A stretch of 44,377 bases of DNA from Helicobacter sp. (GCF_022511165.1 NZ_JAFLSB010000012.1:1-44377), one strand, 5' to 3'; shown: positions 34,106 through 43,248, numbered from the stretch's first letter. A program made the numbers and translations. The notes: generated by a model not told the origin, from the sequence alone.

Positions 34106-34824
34106 ACTTTAAAATGTTCCCCCAAGTAATATTTTTTAACAAGCTCATTGGCATAAATCTCCTCCGCATTACCACTCGCAAGGAGTGAGCCGCTTTTAAT
34201 CACATAGGTGCGTGAGCATACAGAAAGTGTTTCGCGCACATTGTGGTCAGTAATAAGCACGCCAATATCAAGCTCGGTAAGCTTTAAAATAATATTTTGT
34301 ATATCATTGACTGCACGCGGATCTACCCCCGCAAAAGGTTCATCAAGCAGCACAAATTTTGGATCTTTGACTAATGCTCTTGCAATCTCTACGCGTCTGC
34401 GCTCCCCACCACTTAGACTAATCCCTTTTCTAGCACGGATTGGCTCGATATTAAATTCTAAAAGCATATTTTCGACTTTAATATGCCTATCCTTGACATT
34501 TTTAATGCTAATTTCTGCAGCTAACATTAGGTTTTCTTCCACACTCAAATCTTTAAAAATACTTGATTCTTGGGGGAGGTAGCCGATACCTAAGTTTGAG
34601 CGTTGATGCAAGGGAAGATGAGTAATATCAGTATGATTAAGTATTACTTTGCCATCACTTGGGTGCAATAAGCCACATATCATATAAAATGTAGTTGTTT
34701 TTCCTGCACCATTTGGTCCTAAAAGCCCCACGACCTCACCGCTATTGACTTCAAGGGAAATATCTTGCACGATTTTTGTTTTTTTGATATGTTTGCTTAA
34801 ATGTTCAGCTTTGAGTTTATTCAT
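34102..34824 (-). CDS. lptB: LPS export ABC transporter ATPase (LptB)
   Basis: Cytoplasmic ATPase of the LptBFG complex that extracts LPS from the inner membrane. The protein of about 240 residues has Walker A GPNGAGKTTT, the LPQESSIF Q-loop segment, the signature LSGGERRR, Walker B FVLLDEPFAGVDP and the H-loop ITDHNVRETL, all in the LptB form. I start at the ATG at 34824, which overlaps the tsaE stop as ATGA. Next to rpoN, an arrangement seen in many bacteria. LptF and LptG are not in the window. Confidence 0.95.
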   Translation of the reverse strand: MNKLKAEHLSKHIKKTKIVQDISLEVNSGEVVGLLGPNGAGKTTTFYMICGLLHPSDGKVILNHTDITHLPLHQRSNLGIGYLPQESSIFKDLSVEENLMLAAEISIKNVKDRHIKVENMLLEFNIEPIRARKGISLSGGERRRVEIARALVKDPKFVLLDEPFAGVDPRAVNDIQNIILKLTELDIGVLITDHNVRETLSVCSRTYVIKSGSLLASGNAEEIYANELVKKYYLGEHFKV

Positions 34825-35246
34825 AAACAAACCTCATAGATTCTATGATGTGTGGGAGTAGGCGTAATGGTAATAGTGGCAACCTTAAAGCCATTATGTG
34901 CTAAAAGATTTTTGAGCTTCTCTTCACCCCATTCTATGAAATGCACCCCCTCACGCATAAGCATATCAAGCAAACCCAATTCAAGCATTTCTTGCACATC
35001 TTTGCGGTATATATCATAATGATGAATACTCCCATATTGCGCATTTTCATAGGAGAGAGCAAGGCTAAAGGTAGGAGAAGATACTTGCGCTTCTTGCCCA
35101 AAAGATTCTACAAAATAACGCACAAATGTAGTCTTACCGCTCCCTATACTGCCTTGTAAAAGCACAATATCTCCATTATGCAATGAATCCTTAAGGAGAC
35201 GACATAAGCTCTCTAGCTCATTTTCTTTGAGCTTAAATTCACTCAT
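34821..35246 (-). CDS. tsaE: tRNA t6A biosynthesis ATPase TsaE
   Basis: ATPase that supports TsaB-TsaD in making N6-threonylcarbamoyladenosine at tRNA position 37. The protein of about 141 residues has Walker A LLQGSIGSGKTTFVR, followed by SSPTFSLALSYEN, and HYDIYRK with the conserved HxDxYR motif, and FIEWGEE. I start at the ATG at 35246, with AAAGGA six bases upstream; it overlaps the end of dnaX by eight bases. The other partners are not in the window. Confidence 0.93.
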   Translation of the reverse strand: MSEFKLKENELESLCRLLKDSLHNGDIVLLQGSIGSGKTTFVRYFVESFGQEAQVSSPTFSLALSYENAQYGSIHHYDIYRKDVQEMLELGLLDMLMREGVHFIEWGEEKLKNLLAHNGFKVATITITPTPTHHRIYEVCL

Positions 35247-37002
35247 CACTAATCCTTTGGCGCACTTCTTTAATCCCCACGCTCTCATTGATTGCCTTAA
35301 TCAAATCACGATTTTGCGCTAGAAAGTTTTGTTTATCTTGTGGGGAAGAATCTAGATTTGATTGCAGAGGTTGCAATGGAGAATCTTGAGTGCTTGATTG
35401 TGTATTCAATGTTGCGCTAGATGAGCTAGATTCAGGGTTTATAGATGCTTGTATAGATGGTTTATGAGCATATACATCGGGTTGTAAATTTTCTTGTGTG
35501 TGAAGTGGAGAATCTTGTGCTTCCTCTTGTGCAGGGCTTGTCGTGTCCTCTTTGCTCACCTGCTCAATATGCACATTTTCACCAAAGACAGAGGCAACTA
35601 AAGGGCGAATGATTTTGCCATATTCTTTTAAAAATTCTTTATCCTTGCCTTGAGCGATACTCTGCCAACGCAAAGTACAATCTTCTTGTGTAAAACTCAC
35701 AAAATGCACATTGCGCTCAAAAATCACCCCAAGCTCGGCATTGCGGTCTTTGATTTTAGCGATGAGATTGCTAAATTGAATTTTTGCATTGAGCGTTTGT
35801 GTGGGTGGATTTTTTTCTTGTGATGATGCGCTTTGTGTATGTGGCATATTTACATTGGCATTTGGTGCGTGAGAAGAGGTATGTGGATTCAAAGGTTGTT
35901 GGTGCTGCGTGCTATGAGGCGTTGCCCCTTGAGAAGTAAAAAGCTCATTTTCAAGCTCCTCTATCATTGATTGTATGTCTTTAACTTTCATTGCCTCTTG
36001 CATTTTAAGCGCACAAAGCAGCAGCACAAAGCTCCCCTCGGTATTGAGGTTAAGGAGGGTTTTAGATTCTGTAAGAATGCGCGCAAAGCGATCAAGCAGC
36101 AAAGGAGGAAAATCTATATTTTTTTGCAAGAGCTTATCTTTTAAAAACAACATCATCTCATCAAGAATCATCTCACATTCATATTCAAAAAAAAGATTCA
36201 AAATCTGCTGTGTTTTTTGTGAATCTTTATGCACAATGCTATAAAAATAATCACTCAATACTTGGGGATCAACTATGCCAAGCATATCACTTACCCCCGC
36301 AACCTCGATATGATTCTTACAAAAAATAATCGCTTGATCAAGCAAAGTAAGTGTATCGCGCAAACTTCCCGCTCCGCTTCGCGCAATAATATTAAGAGCC
36401 TCTGCCTCATAGCTCACGCCCTCTTTATTTAAAATATTACTAATATGTTCTACAACAAGCCTATGGGAGATTTGCTTAAATCTAAAATGCTGTGTGCGAC
36501 TTAGAATTGTTGCAGGGAGCTTAAGCGGATCAGTCGTAGCGAGGATAAACTTCACAAATTCTGGCGGCTCTTCGAGGGTTTTAAGCAGTGCATTAAAAGC
36601 CTCTTTGCTTAACATATGCACCTCATCAATAATAAAAATCTTATATCGCGCAAAGCTTGGGCTGTATTTTGTCTGCTCAATGACGCGCTTAATATCATCG
36701 ATTCCTCTTGAGCTTGCTGCGTCCATTTCGATAATGTCCATATGTTTATTCTGCAATGCCGCTACGCAACTCGCACAATTCCCACAAGGCGTGCTTGTAG
36801 GTCCGCTCTCACATTGCAAAGCGCGTGCAAAAATGCGAGCAGAGCTTGTTTTCCCGCTTCCACGCAAACCACTAAAAAGATAAGCGTGGGAGAGATGCTT
36901 ATTATCAAGTGCAAGAGAGAGTGTTTGAGATATAGCATTTTGCCCCACTAAGTCGCTAAAGCAGGTAGGTCGATACTTTAAGGCTAGGGCTATGGAACTC
37001 AT
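35239..37002 (-). CDS. dnaX: DNA polymerase III subunit tau/gamma (DnaX)
   Basis: Clamp-loader ATPase. The 587-residue protein has LALKYRPTCFSDLVGQ at the N-terminus, Walker A LFSGLRGSGKTSSAR, a zinc module with spaced cysteines (CESGP-PCGNCASC), Walker B FIIDEVHML, and sensor SRTQHFRFK. After about residue 365 there is a Gln/Ser/Pro/Thr-rich linker and then a C-terminal domain. Near codon 293 the coding strand has seven A, but this is too early for the usual frameshift that makes gamma, so I see no sign of a programmed gamma product. AAGGA precedes the ATG. tsaE follows in the same operon. Confidence 0.94.
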   Translation of the reverse strand: MSSIALALKYRPTCFSDLVGQNAISQTLSLALDNKHLSHAYLFSGLRGSGKTSSARIFARALQCESGPTSTPCGNCASCVAALQNKHMDIIEMDAASSRGIDDIKRVIEQTKYSPSFARYKIFIIDEVHMLSKEAFNALLKTLEEPPEFVKFILATTDPLKLPATILSRTQHFRFKQISHRLVVEHISNILNKEGVSYEAEALNIIARSGAGSLRDTLTLLDQAIIFCKNHIEVAGVSDMLGIVDPQVLSDYFYSIVHKDSQKTQQILNLFFEYECEMILDEMMLFLKDKLLQKNIDFPPLLLDRFARILTESKTLLNLNTEGSFVLLLCALKMQEAMKVKDIQSMIEELENELFTSQGATPHSTQHQQPLNPHTSSHAPNANVNMPHTQSASSQEKNPPTQTLNAKIQFSNLIAKIKDRNAELGVIFERNVHFVSFTQEDCTLRWQSIAQGKDKEFLKEYGKIIRPLVASVFGENVHIEQVSKEDTTSPAQEEAQDSPLHTQENLQPDVYAHKPSIQASINPESSSSSATLNTQSSTQDSPLQPLQSNLDSSPQDKQNFLAQNRDLIKAINESVGIKEVRQRISDE

Positions 37003-37069
37003 CGCTTATCCTTATCAAACAAACTAAAATTGCCATTGTATAAAAAGAATCTAAAAATGTGCATACAAG

Positions 37070-37693
37070 CTATCCTTTCTTTTCATCTTCATAATCAAAA
37101 ACGGGCAAAGATAGCTTATAAAAAATCGCCAAAAGTCTCATACTCACACCAATAACTAAAGTAATAAGCGTTACAAGTGTTATATCTAAATGTGCATATT
37201 CTATGAGTATATAATAAATTGCCCCTGCAAGGAGTGCGATGCCCGCATAAATCTCTTTTTGAAACACAAGAGGAATGCGCATACATAAAATATCGCGCAA
37301 GATTCCACCAAATACGCCTGTGATTACGGCTGCGCTCACTGCAATGATAAATCCATATTCCTTATCGATTGCTACTTGTGCGCCTAAAATACTAAAAGTT
37401 ACAAGTCCAATCGCATCAAGTGTTAAAAATACCATTTCACTTCGTGCAACTACGCGAGGCATTTTTGTCGTAAGCAGAGCCGCTACACAAATAAGCACAA
37501 CATAATAAGGGTGAGCCACCCAAGTAAGCGGATAATGCTCAAGCAAAATATCGCGGATTGAACCACCACCAATAGCCGTAACAAGTGCGATAAACATTAC
37601 GCCAAAGAGATCCATTTTATGCTTCCCTGCTGCAAGTGCGCCAGTCATTCCTTCAGCAGTAATGGCGATAATATAAAGTGTAGTAAGAAGCAT
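37070..37693 (-). CDS. TRIC-type cation channel / UPF0126 membrane protein
   Basis: A 207-residue protein with about seven helices in the two-fold repeated pattern of UPF0126 (bacterial TRIC channels). Each half carries a GGGxxRDxL motif: AIGGGSIRDILLEHYPL (about 40-56) and GVFGGILRDILCMRIPL (about 126-142). These motifs form the pore in known bacterial TRIC structures. It ends 67 bases ahead of dnaX and is probably the first gene of the rpoN operon or in a separate unit. Which ion it carries is unknown. Confidence 0.9.
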   Translation of the reverse strand: MLLTTLYIIAITAEGMTGALAAGKHKMDLFGVMFIALVTAIGGGSIRDILLEHYPLTWVAHPYYVVLICVAALLTTKMPRVVARSEMVFLTLDAIGLVTFSILGAQVAIDKEYGFIIAVSAAVITGVFGGILRDILCMRIPLVFQKEIYAGIALLAGAIYYILIEYAHLDITLVTLITLVIGVSMRLLAIFYKLSLPVFDYEDEKKG

Positions 37694-37772
37694 TCTCTCC
37701 CTTTAAAGATTCTCAAATCATACAAACACATTGTAGCTTGAATGAGCTTAGAAAATCTTATCATTTATTTAT

Positions 37773-37786
37773 GGAATTACTTTTGC
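37773..37786 (+). promoter_or_regulatory. Sigma-54-type promoter of flgG
   Basis: GG at 37773-37774 and GC at 37785-37786 are exactly ten bases apart in TGGAATTACTTTTGCTTA, the RpoN -24/-12 pattern with a TTGCT -12 element. Transcription would start near 37798, 46 bases ahead of the ATG. The same pattern is found in front of the other rod gene at 20128. Confidence 0.65.
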
Positions 37787-37843
37787 TTAATTTTGTGCAT
37801 AAAAACGCACAGGTTTGCACATTTTATTTCAAAGGATAGCATT

Positions 37844-38632
37844 ATGATGAGGTCTCTTTACACTGCTACCACAGGTATGTTAGGGCAGCAACTCCAGATT
37901 GACAACACATCAAATAATATCGCCAATGTCAATACAACAGGCTATAAGAAGCAAAGGGCGGAATTTGCAGATTTATTTTATCAAGTGTTGCAATATGCAG
38001 GAACAAGCACAAGTGAGACGACTATCTCTCCCACAGGTATTGAGGTGGGTATTGGTGTGCGCCCTGTGGCGATACAAAAGATGTTTTCTCAAGGACATCC
38101 AAAGGAGACTGAAAATAACCTCGATATTGCTATTACAGGCAATGGATTCTTTCAAATTGAATTACCCGATGGCAATATCGCCTACACGCGCGCAGGAAGT
38201 TTCAAGCTTGATAATGATGGTAATGTAGTGAATGCAGAGGGCTATCGCCTGATACCAGAGCTTACTATTCCAGAGGGGACTACGCAAATAAATATTGGCA
38301 CAGATGGCACGGTGAGTGTGATAGAGGGCAATCAAACAGAAGCGAATGTGCTTGGGCAAATTGAAATTGTAACCTTTATTAATCCCGCGGGCTTGCATTC
38401 TTTAGGTGATAATTTATTTATTAATACCAATGCTTCAGGTGATCCGGTAGCAGGAGTACCCGGACTTGATGGTTTTGGGCAGTTACGACAAGGATTCTTA
38501 GAATTAAGCAATGTAAAATTGGTGGAAGAAATGACAGATCTTATTACCGGACAAAGAGCATATGAGGCAAATTCTAAGAGTATCCAAACAGCAGATTCTA
38601 TGCTTCAAACCGTGAATAATTTAAAGCGATAG
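37844..38632 (+). CDS. flgG: Flagellar basal-body distal rod protein FlgG
   Basis: Distal rod protein joining the proximal rod to the hook. The protein of 262 residues starts MMRSLYTATTGMLGQQLQIDNTSNNIANVNTTGYKKQRAEF, the FlgG signature, and has LPDGNIAYTRAGSFKLDNDG and the C-terminal SNVKLVEEMTDLITGQRAYEANSKSIQTADSML. I start at the ATG at 37844, because AAAGGA lies seven bases upstream and the resulting length is the family's. An upstream extension in the same frame has no similarity. The sigma-54 promoter lies inside that extension, which also argues against it. It is not beside other flagellar genes. Confidence 0.96.
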   Translation: MMRSLYTATTGMLGQQLQIDNTSNNIANVNTTGYKKQRAEFADLFYQVLQYAGTSTSETTISPTGIEVGIGVRPVAIQKMFSQGHPKETENNLDIAITGNGFFQIELPDGNIAYTRAGSFKLDNDGNVVNAEGYRLIPELTIPEGTTQINIGTDGTVSVIEGNQTEANVLGQIEIVTFINPAGLHSLGDNLFINTNASGDPVAGVPGLDGFGQLRQGFLELSNVKLVEEMTDLITGQRAYEANSKSIQTADSMLQTVNNLKR

Positions 38633-38648
38633 TAAGATAATAGTTCAT

Positions 38649-39863
38649 CTATTCAAGCTTTCCTAGCTCATAATAGAGCTTATCGGCAATGAGTTTATAA
38701 CCATTTGGAAGCAAATGCACATCAGGTTTAGCAAGATTTGCTTTCTCCCATTTGGCTTTTCCCCCGCTCTCTTGTATAAAATCCTCCATACTAAAAAGCA
38801 AAATATGCTTTTGTTTGGCAAGTTTAATAATCGCTTCTTGTGTGGCTTTGGCATTTTTAGCGCCCTTATACGCGGCTTTTCTGCGCTTTGTGGCATTTGC
38901 AACTTTTTTAACCACAGGCGGAGGAGAAAGAAGCAAAATATGCGCTTGTGGGTTAGCCTTTCTTATGCTATCAATCAATTTGCCATAATTTTTTATGAAC
39001 GCCTCTTCATCAAAATTATCATAAAGAGCATCATTTGAGCCATAGCATAGCACATACAAATCCGCAGGAAGTATGCGCATTTGCTGCATAAAAAGCTCCT
39101 TATCCCATTTGAGCCATAAATCAGAACGCGCTCCATTGATGCCAAGATTCTCAATAATATTATGATGATTTTCTTCTTGTGTGATAAAAAATCCACCAAA
39201 AAGCACTTTTTCATTAAGTGCTTCAATGCTAATAGGATATTGGAGCTTAAGTGTGAGAATCTGCCACGAATTTGGACGTTTGGCATTAATGATAAATTTT
39301 TGTTTTGTATGATCTTCAATCATTATTGCCTTTTCTTTATTTGGGGCTTTAAAAATGATTTTAGTTAAGGCTCCAAATGCGTTGTTTCTAGGTGTAAGTG
39401 TGATATGCGCAGGGAGTGCGGTGGGCTTGGCTATGATACCTCCTAGCGGATATTCATTAATTTCATTTAAGCGGGAGTTTAGAATCTCAAAATTTTCACT
39501 TTCATACTTAAGCCCGATGTGTTGATGATAGCTAGGATAGAGAGGATAGACTAAGCCAAAAGTATAGTTTTGAAAAAATAACCCTCGCAATCGATGCGAG
39601 AGAAAATCTCCGGCAATGTGAGAATCTCCTAAGATGCGTATCACAAGATGTTGTTTTGAGCGAAGCTTTGCTTGAAAGGCAGGAGAGAGGGGCTTGCCAT
39701 AATTTTTAATCCCGCTTGTGGATTCTAAAAGTTTTTTACTCTCATTTGGGATACTTGAGCTTTGACCAGGATTACTTAAAGCAATGCCGATGGCTTTAAG
39801 CGGATAATCTGCTCCCTGCATACTCACAAATCCTATACAGAGCCATATAACAAAATGCTTCAT
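38649..39863 (-). CDS. ape1: Peptidoglycan O-acetyl esterase (Ape1-like SGNH hydrolase)
   Basis: Periplasmic esterase that removes acetyl groups from MurNAc, letting lytic transglycosylases act. The 404-residue precursor has a signal peptide (about 1-17), the nucleophile block RILGDSHIAGD (about 74-84), a beta-rich insert of about 130 residues as in the CBM35-like insert of Ape1, the oxyanion block ENLGINGARSD, CYGSNDALYD and the catalytic DVHLLPNG near the end. The complete set of SGNH residues suggests an active enzyme. Its start overlaps the stop of the PatB-like gene by four bases. The order patA-patB-ape1 matches Neisseria/Campylobacter systems, which supports the name. Confidence 0.82.
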   Translation of the reverse strand: MKHFVIWLCIGFVSMQGADYPLKAIGIALSNPGQSSSIPNESKKLLESTSGIKNYGKPLSPAFQAKLRSKQHLVIRILGDSHIAGDFLSHRLRGLFFQNYTFGLVYPLYPSYHQHIGLKYESENFEILNSRLNEINEYPLGGIIAKPTALPAHITLTPRNNAFGALTKIIFKAPNKEKAIMIEDHTKQKFIINAKRPNSWQILTLKLQYPISIEALNEKVLFGGFFITQEENHHNIIENLGINGARSDLWLKWDKELFMQQMRILPADLYVLCYGSNDALYDNFDEEAFIKNYGKLIDSIRKANPQAHILLLSPPPVVKKVANATKRRKAAYKGAKNAKATQEAIIKLAKQKHILLFSMEDFIQESGGKAKWEKANLAKPDVHLLPNGYKLIADKLYYELGKLE

Positions 39864-41191
39864 TGTGCTTCCTCTAATACAAGATCTTGTGGGCGCACAA
39901 CAAGTGCGTTAAGAAAAATATTTGCCATTATTTGATAGCCAAGTGGTGTAAAATGCACACCATCATCAATACGCACTTGCACACTCTTGCCATTTTCATT
40001 TTTGATAAAAGCTGAATATTTCCCTCCCTGCGTAACAATGCCATTGCTTTGGAGGAAAAATTCGCTATTATTGCTCACTTCACGTTCATAGAGGCTATTA
40101 AGATACATAATTTTATCATTCAGTGATTTTTCACGCACAGATGGCACTTCATACCACGCCACGCGTGCGCCGTGATATTGGGCGATTTGGAGAATCTCCT
40201 CTATACGTTGTGTATAGATTTCTTCCCATTTTTTACTTTTAAAAGCAATATTTTTCTTCATCGTCCAAGGATCATTTGCGCCCAAAAGCACCACTACAAG
40301 AGCAATATTATCATTTTTATTAAAAGCTTCCTCAATGGCATTCGCCCAATCAAAATAATGTTTGTGAGTTAAGCCGGTGCTGTGTTTGCTAAGGTTTATA
40401 CCCTGTAAATGCACCTTTTTAAATGTTTTAAGAATATAGGGAGCAACGCCTTGCATCATTGAATCTCCTACAAGCAAAACAGATGAATATTCATCAATAT
40501 GTATGCGTGGATTACTCACTTCTTTAATAGGCGTGTAGCTCTCTACTATGAGCTCTTGCTCTGTCTCTTTTGTCTGTGTTTGAGCGCTTTTGGGTAGCTC
40601 CTGTGGTGATGCTTGCGTAGGGCTTTGATTTTGTGGTATTTGTACTGTGGGGATATTGTGCGTAAAAAAAGAACTTGTATTTTGCTCTTGTGTGCTTTGA
40701 GATGCAGTTTTATTATCTTTATTTGCTTCTAAAGATATTTTATTTTCTTGTGCATTCTTTTGCTCTGTAAGCATTTTAATGTGGGATTCTTGGATTTTAT
40801 CTGCATTTGGGGGTGTAGAATCTATGCCTGTATGAGGGGGTTTGCGCGTGGGCTTAAGATGTGTTTTTTTTGGAGATTCTGGCGTTTTTGGCTTTGTGGG
40901 TGTAGGAAGTGGGGCTTCTTGGGCGATATGGAGGAATTTTTGCGCTTGAGTAAAAGTATCATCAAAAAGATTCTGCAAATATTCCATAGTGCTATCAGTA
41001 TAAGCAAACACCATATTATTTTGGAGCATACTTGCTTGGTAAATGCGGCTAAACATTCGTATGAGAGGGTGGCTAGATTCTATGAAGTTATGGTATTGCT
41101 GCTCCACATAAGTAAGAATTGAGCTATGCAAAATCACGACAAGCTGCAAAAGTGTAGCAAAGATGATGAAAGCAAATTTCGCCTGCTGCAT
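39860..41191 (-). CDS. patB: Peptidoglycan O-acetyltransferase, PatB-like (DUF459 SGNH domain)
   Basis: Likely the periplasmic enzyme that puts acetyl groups on peptidoglycan. The 443-residue protein has one N-terminal membrane helix (about 6-26), a long low-complexity linker rich in Pro, Thr, Lys and Gln (about 95-225) that could span the cell wall, and a C-terminal SGNH domain: VLLVGDSMMQGVAP, VVLLGANDPW and DDGVHFTPLG. The Asp-Gly-Val-His form is typical of DUF459 proteins. It overlaps patA upstream and ape1 downstream, so acetylation and de-acetylation are encoded together. The domain alone cannot tell acetyltransferase from esterase; the context decides. Confidence 0.75.
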   Translation of the reverse strand: MQQAKFAFIIFATLLQLVVILHSSILTYVEQQYHNFIESSHPLIRMFSRIYQASMLQNNMVFAYTDSTMEYLQNLFDDTFTQAQKFLHIAQEAPLPTPTKPKTPESPKKTHLKPTRKPPHTGIDSTPPNADKIQESHIKMLTEQKNAQENKISLEANKDNKTASQSTQEQNTSSFFTHNIPTVQIPQNQSPTQASPQELPKSAQTQTKETEQELIVESYTPIKEVSNPRIHIDEYSSVLLVGDSMMQGVAPYILKTFKKVHLQGINLSKHSTGLTHKHYFDWANAIEEAFNKNDNIALVVVLLGANDPWTMKKNIAFKSKKWEEIYTQRIEEILQIAQYHGARVAWYEVPSVREKSLNDKIMYLNSLYEREVSNNSEFFLQSNGIVTQGGKYSAFIKNENGKSVQVRIDDGVHFTPLGYQIMANIFLNALVVRPQDLVLEEAQ

Positions 41192-42603
41192 TAAAAACTC
41201 GCATAAATAAAATGAGGTATGCCTGAAGGCATTATCACCATAAGTAAAGTGAGTATTATGGCAAGCACAAAGGGCTTAAGAAGCCACGGGATAAGGCTTA
41301 GGGCTTTTTGTGTAAGCTCTAGGCTTCCCTTCATAAGCGGATAGCATAAAAACCACACAAAGAATCCGCCAAGAGAGAGCCACGCATATAAAGGTGCAGG
41401 TGTATTAAAGCCTTGAGAAAAGGCTACAAAGAAACTACGCACTTCATCAAGCGAGTGATAATAAAAGAAAATCCAACAAAAACTTACATATAAAAAAGTG
41501 CAAAATGAGCCAAAAAAGGGCAACTCTTGCAAATCAATTTCAACAATTTTTAGGATATTAAGCCATACAATGCCTAAGCCGTGTAAGATTCCCCAAAGCA
41601 AAAATGTCAAAGTATTGCCGTGCCATAAGCCAGAAAGAGAAAAAGCAATAAGCACAAAAAGTTGTGTACAAAGCACGCCCTTTTTGTTCCCACCAAGCGG
41701 GATATAAATATAATCACGTATGAAAGTAGAGAGACTAATATGCCACCTATTCCAAAAATCTTTAAGATTTTTTGCCGCATAGGGCATATTAAAATTTGGT
41801 GGCAATGTGAATCCAAGCATAAGCCCAAAGGCACACACGAGATTCACATATCCACTAAAATCACAATATAATTCTATGCTGTAAGCAAAAATCGCATTTA
41901 AAAGTTCAAGCGCGTGGTATTCAAAAGGTGCGCTTAAAATTGGCTCGGAGTAGATGCCTAAATAATTTGCAATGAGCGTTTTTTTAATAAGCCCAAAAAG
42001 CAAGAGGGCGATGATGAGATCTATTGAGCCAAAAGTGCGCTTTGTGTGGTATTGTGTAAAAAAATTTTGACTTCTCATAATAGGACCAGCAACAAAAGTC
42101 GCAAAAAAAGAAAGATAAGTTGCTAGGGCTACAAAACTCTCTAGTGCAGGATTACCTTCTTCATAATCACCCTCTCGCACAAGATTCTTGCCCTCCTCAT
42201 ATACTGAACGCAAATAAGTGATTGACGCAAAGGTATAAAAGCTAATACCTAGAGGAAAGATAATATCAACCTCAAGAAAATCAAATCCAAAAAGGCTAAG
42301 GAGGGCATCAAATTCATCTTTGATATGTGCATAATATTTGAAAAAACATAAAAATAAAAGCGCAAAACATACGCACACAAGAAATACAAAACGTATGCGA
42401 ATAGTATCAATGAAAAGGGCGAGAAAATATACAAGACAAGTATAGATAAAGACAATGAGTGCAAAATATGGACTAAAAAGAGAGATAATGAGATAATTAA
42501 ATCCCAAAAGGGCAAGATTGCGCAATATAAGCGATTGAATCAGCCAATAAAATATAAAAAATATAAGCAATATGATACTAAATTCAATGCTAAAAAAGCT
42601 CAT
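41191..42603 (-). CDS. patA: Membrane-bound O-acyltransferase (MBOAT), PatA-like
   Basis: A 470-residue protein with about ten membrane helices and the MBOAT marks: WNRWHISLSTFIRDYIYIPLGG, then SGLWHGNTLTFLLWGILHGLG with the catalytic His, and the FYTFASITYLRSVYEG-like segment. AlgI, DltB and PatA belong to this family; they carry acyl groups across the inner membrane to a periplasmic partner. With patB and ape1 overlapping downstream, transfer of acetyl to peptidoglycan is more likely than alginate acetylation, although old annotation of such genes is algI. GGGAGA precedes the ATG. A candidate promoter is at 42647-42652. Confidence 0.88.
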   Translation of the reverse strand: MSFFSIEFSIILLIFFIFYWLIQSLILRNLALLGFNYLIISLFSPYFALIVFIYTCLVYFLALFIDTIRIRFVFLVCVCFALLFLCFFKYYAHIKDEFDALLSLFGFDFLEVDIIFPLGISFYTFASITYLRSVYEEGKNLVREGDYEEGNPALESFVALATYLSFFATFVAGPIMRSQNFFTQYHTKRTFGSIDLIIALLLFGLIKKTLIANYLGIYSEPILSAPFEYHALELLNAIFAYSIELYCDFSGYVNLVCAFGLMLGFTLPPNFNMPYAAKNLKDFWNRWHISLSTFIRDYIYIPLGGNKKGVLCTQLFVLIAFSLSGLWHGNTLTFLLWGILHGLGIVWLNILKIVEIDLQELPFFGSFCTFLYVSFCWIFFYYHSLDEVRSFFVAFSQGFNTPAPLYAWLSLGGFFVWFLCYPLMKGSLELTQKALSLIPWLLKPFVLAIILTLLMVIMPSGIPHFIYASF

Positions 42604-42646
42604 TATCTCCCTTCGCTTATTCTATTTATGCGAAATATGAGCGTAA

Positions 42647-42652
42647 ATTGTA
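42647..42652 (-). promoter_or_regulatory. Promoter -10 box for patA-patB-ape1
   Basis: The minus strand reads TATGCTACAATTTACG, that is TACAAT with an upstream TGC (extended -10). It lies about 44 bases before the patA ATG, in the gap after the DedA gene. No -35 box is visible. Confidence 0.45.
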
Positions 42653-42675
42653 GCATAAAGATGAAAAGCAGATTC

Positions 42676-43248
42676 TTATAAACTCTTTTTTACTCTTTTA
42701 GAAACTTGAGCAATGATAAGGTATATGATTGCACCAAGGCAGAGTAAAACAATAGGCATCATATAAGAATGTGCATTGATTTTTTCAAGTAATGCAATCA
42801 CACCACTGCTTGCATAATATCCACCTATGCCCACAAGAATCGCCCATAAAACACAAGCAATGCCATTAAGCACAAAAAATGTTTTTAGATTCAAACGACT
42901 AAAACCAATAGCAAGAGGCACGATGGTTTTGATACCATAGAGATATTTGCTAAAAAAAATCAGCCACGAGCCATATTTTTTGAGCCATATTTGAGAGAGG
43001 GCGATTTTGCGTTTATGATTGCGCAAATACCCTATAAGCTCATTTTTTTGATAACGCGCAAGATAGGCTAAAATCGAGCTACCTACGATATTTCCTGCTC
43101 CTGCGACAAAAATTGATGTCAAAAGATCCATTTTGTCTAATGCACTCATCACTCCTGCCGTAAGCAATCCCACATATCCGCCTCCTAATGAGTAGGCAAA
43201 CAAAAGGATATAGCCCCACTGCTCAAGTGAATTGACAACTTCTTGCAT
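42676..43248 (-). CDS. DedA family membrane protein
   Basis: A 190-residue inner-membrane protein with about four to five helices. It shows the DedA (SNARE-associated) marks: AGAGNIVGSSILAYLARY, then FFSKYLYGIKTIVPLAIGFSRLNLKTFFVLN, which corresponds to the conserved F/Y-R-F-x-PG-hinge region in altered form, and ACVLWAILVGIGGYYA. DedA proteins return undecaprenyl phosphate or other lipids across the membrane and affect envelope and proton homeostasis. Here the usual R-F-x-P-G motif reads YGIKTIVP, so assignment to a sub-family is not possible. AAAGGA precedes the ATG. Confidence 0.8.
   Translation of the reverse strand: MQEVVNSLEQWGYILLFAYSLGGGYVGLLTAGVMSALDKMDLLTSIFVAGAGNIVGSSILAYLARYQKNELIGYLRNHKRKIALSQIWLKKYGSWLIFFSKYLYGIKTIVPLAIGFSRLNLKTFFVLNGIACVLWAILVGIGGYYASSGVIALLEKINAHSYMMPIVLLCLGAIIYLIIAQVSKRVKKSL

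Noticed and set aside
34208..34582. Plus-strand frame of 124 codons
   Set aside because: Antisense to lptB, which has all ABC ATPase motifs.
36119..36125. Run of seven A on the dnaX coding strand as a programmed frameshift site for gamma
   Set aside because: It falls near codon 293, inside the clamp-loader domains, too early for a functional gamma; no stem-loop or upstream Shine-Dalgarno-like stimulator is evident.
37742..37843. N-terminal extension of flgG by 34 codons
   Set aside because: The extension has no family similarity, contains the sigma-54 promoter, and the ATG at 37844 has a good ribosome site and gives the usual length.
40748..41122. Plus-strand frame of 124 codons with Cys/Trp/Phe-rich residues
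   Set aside because: Antisense to the Pro/Lys/Thr-rich linker of the PatB-like protein; the odd composition is a mirror of that linker.
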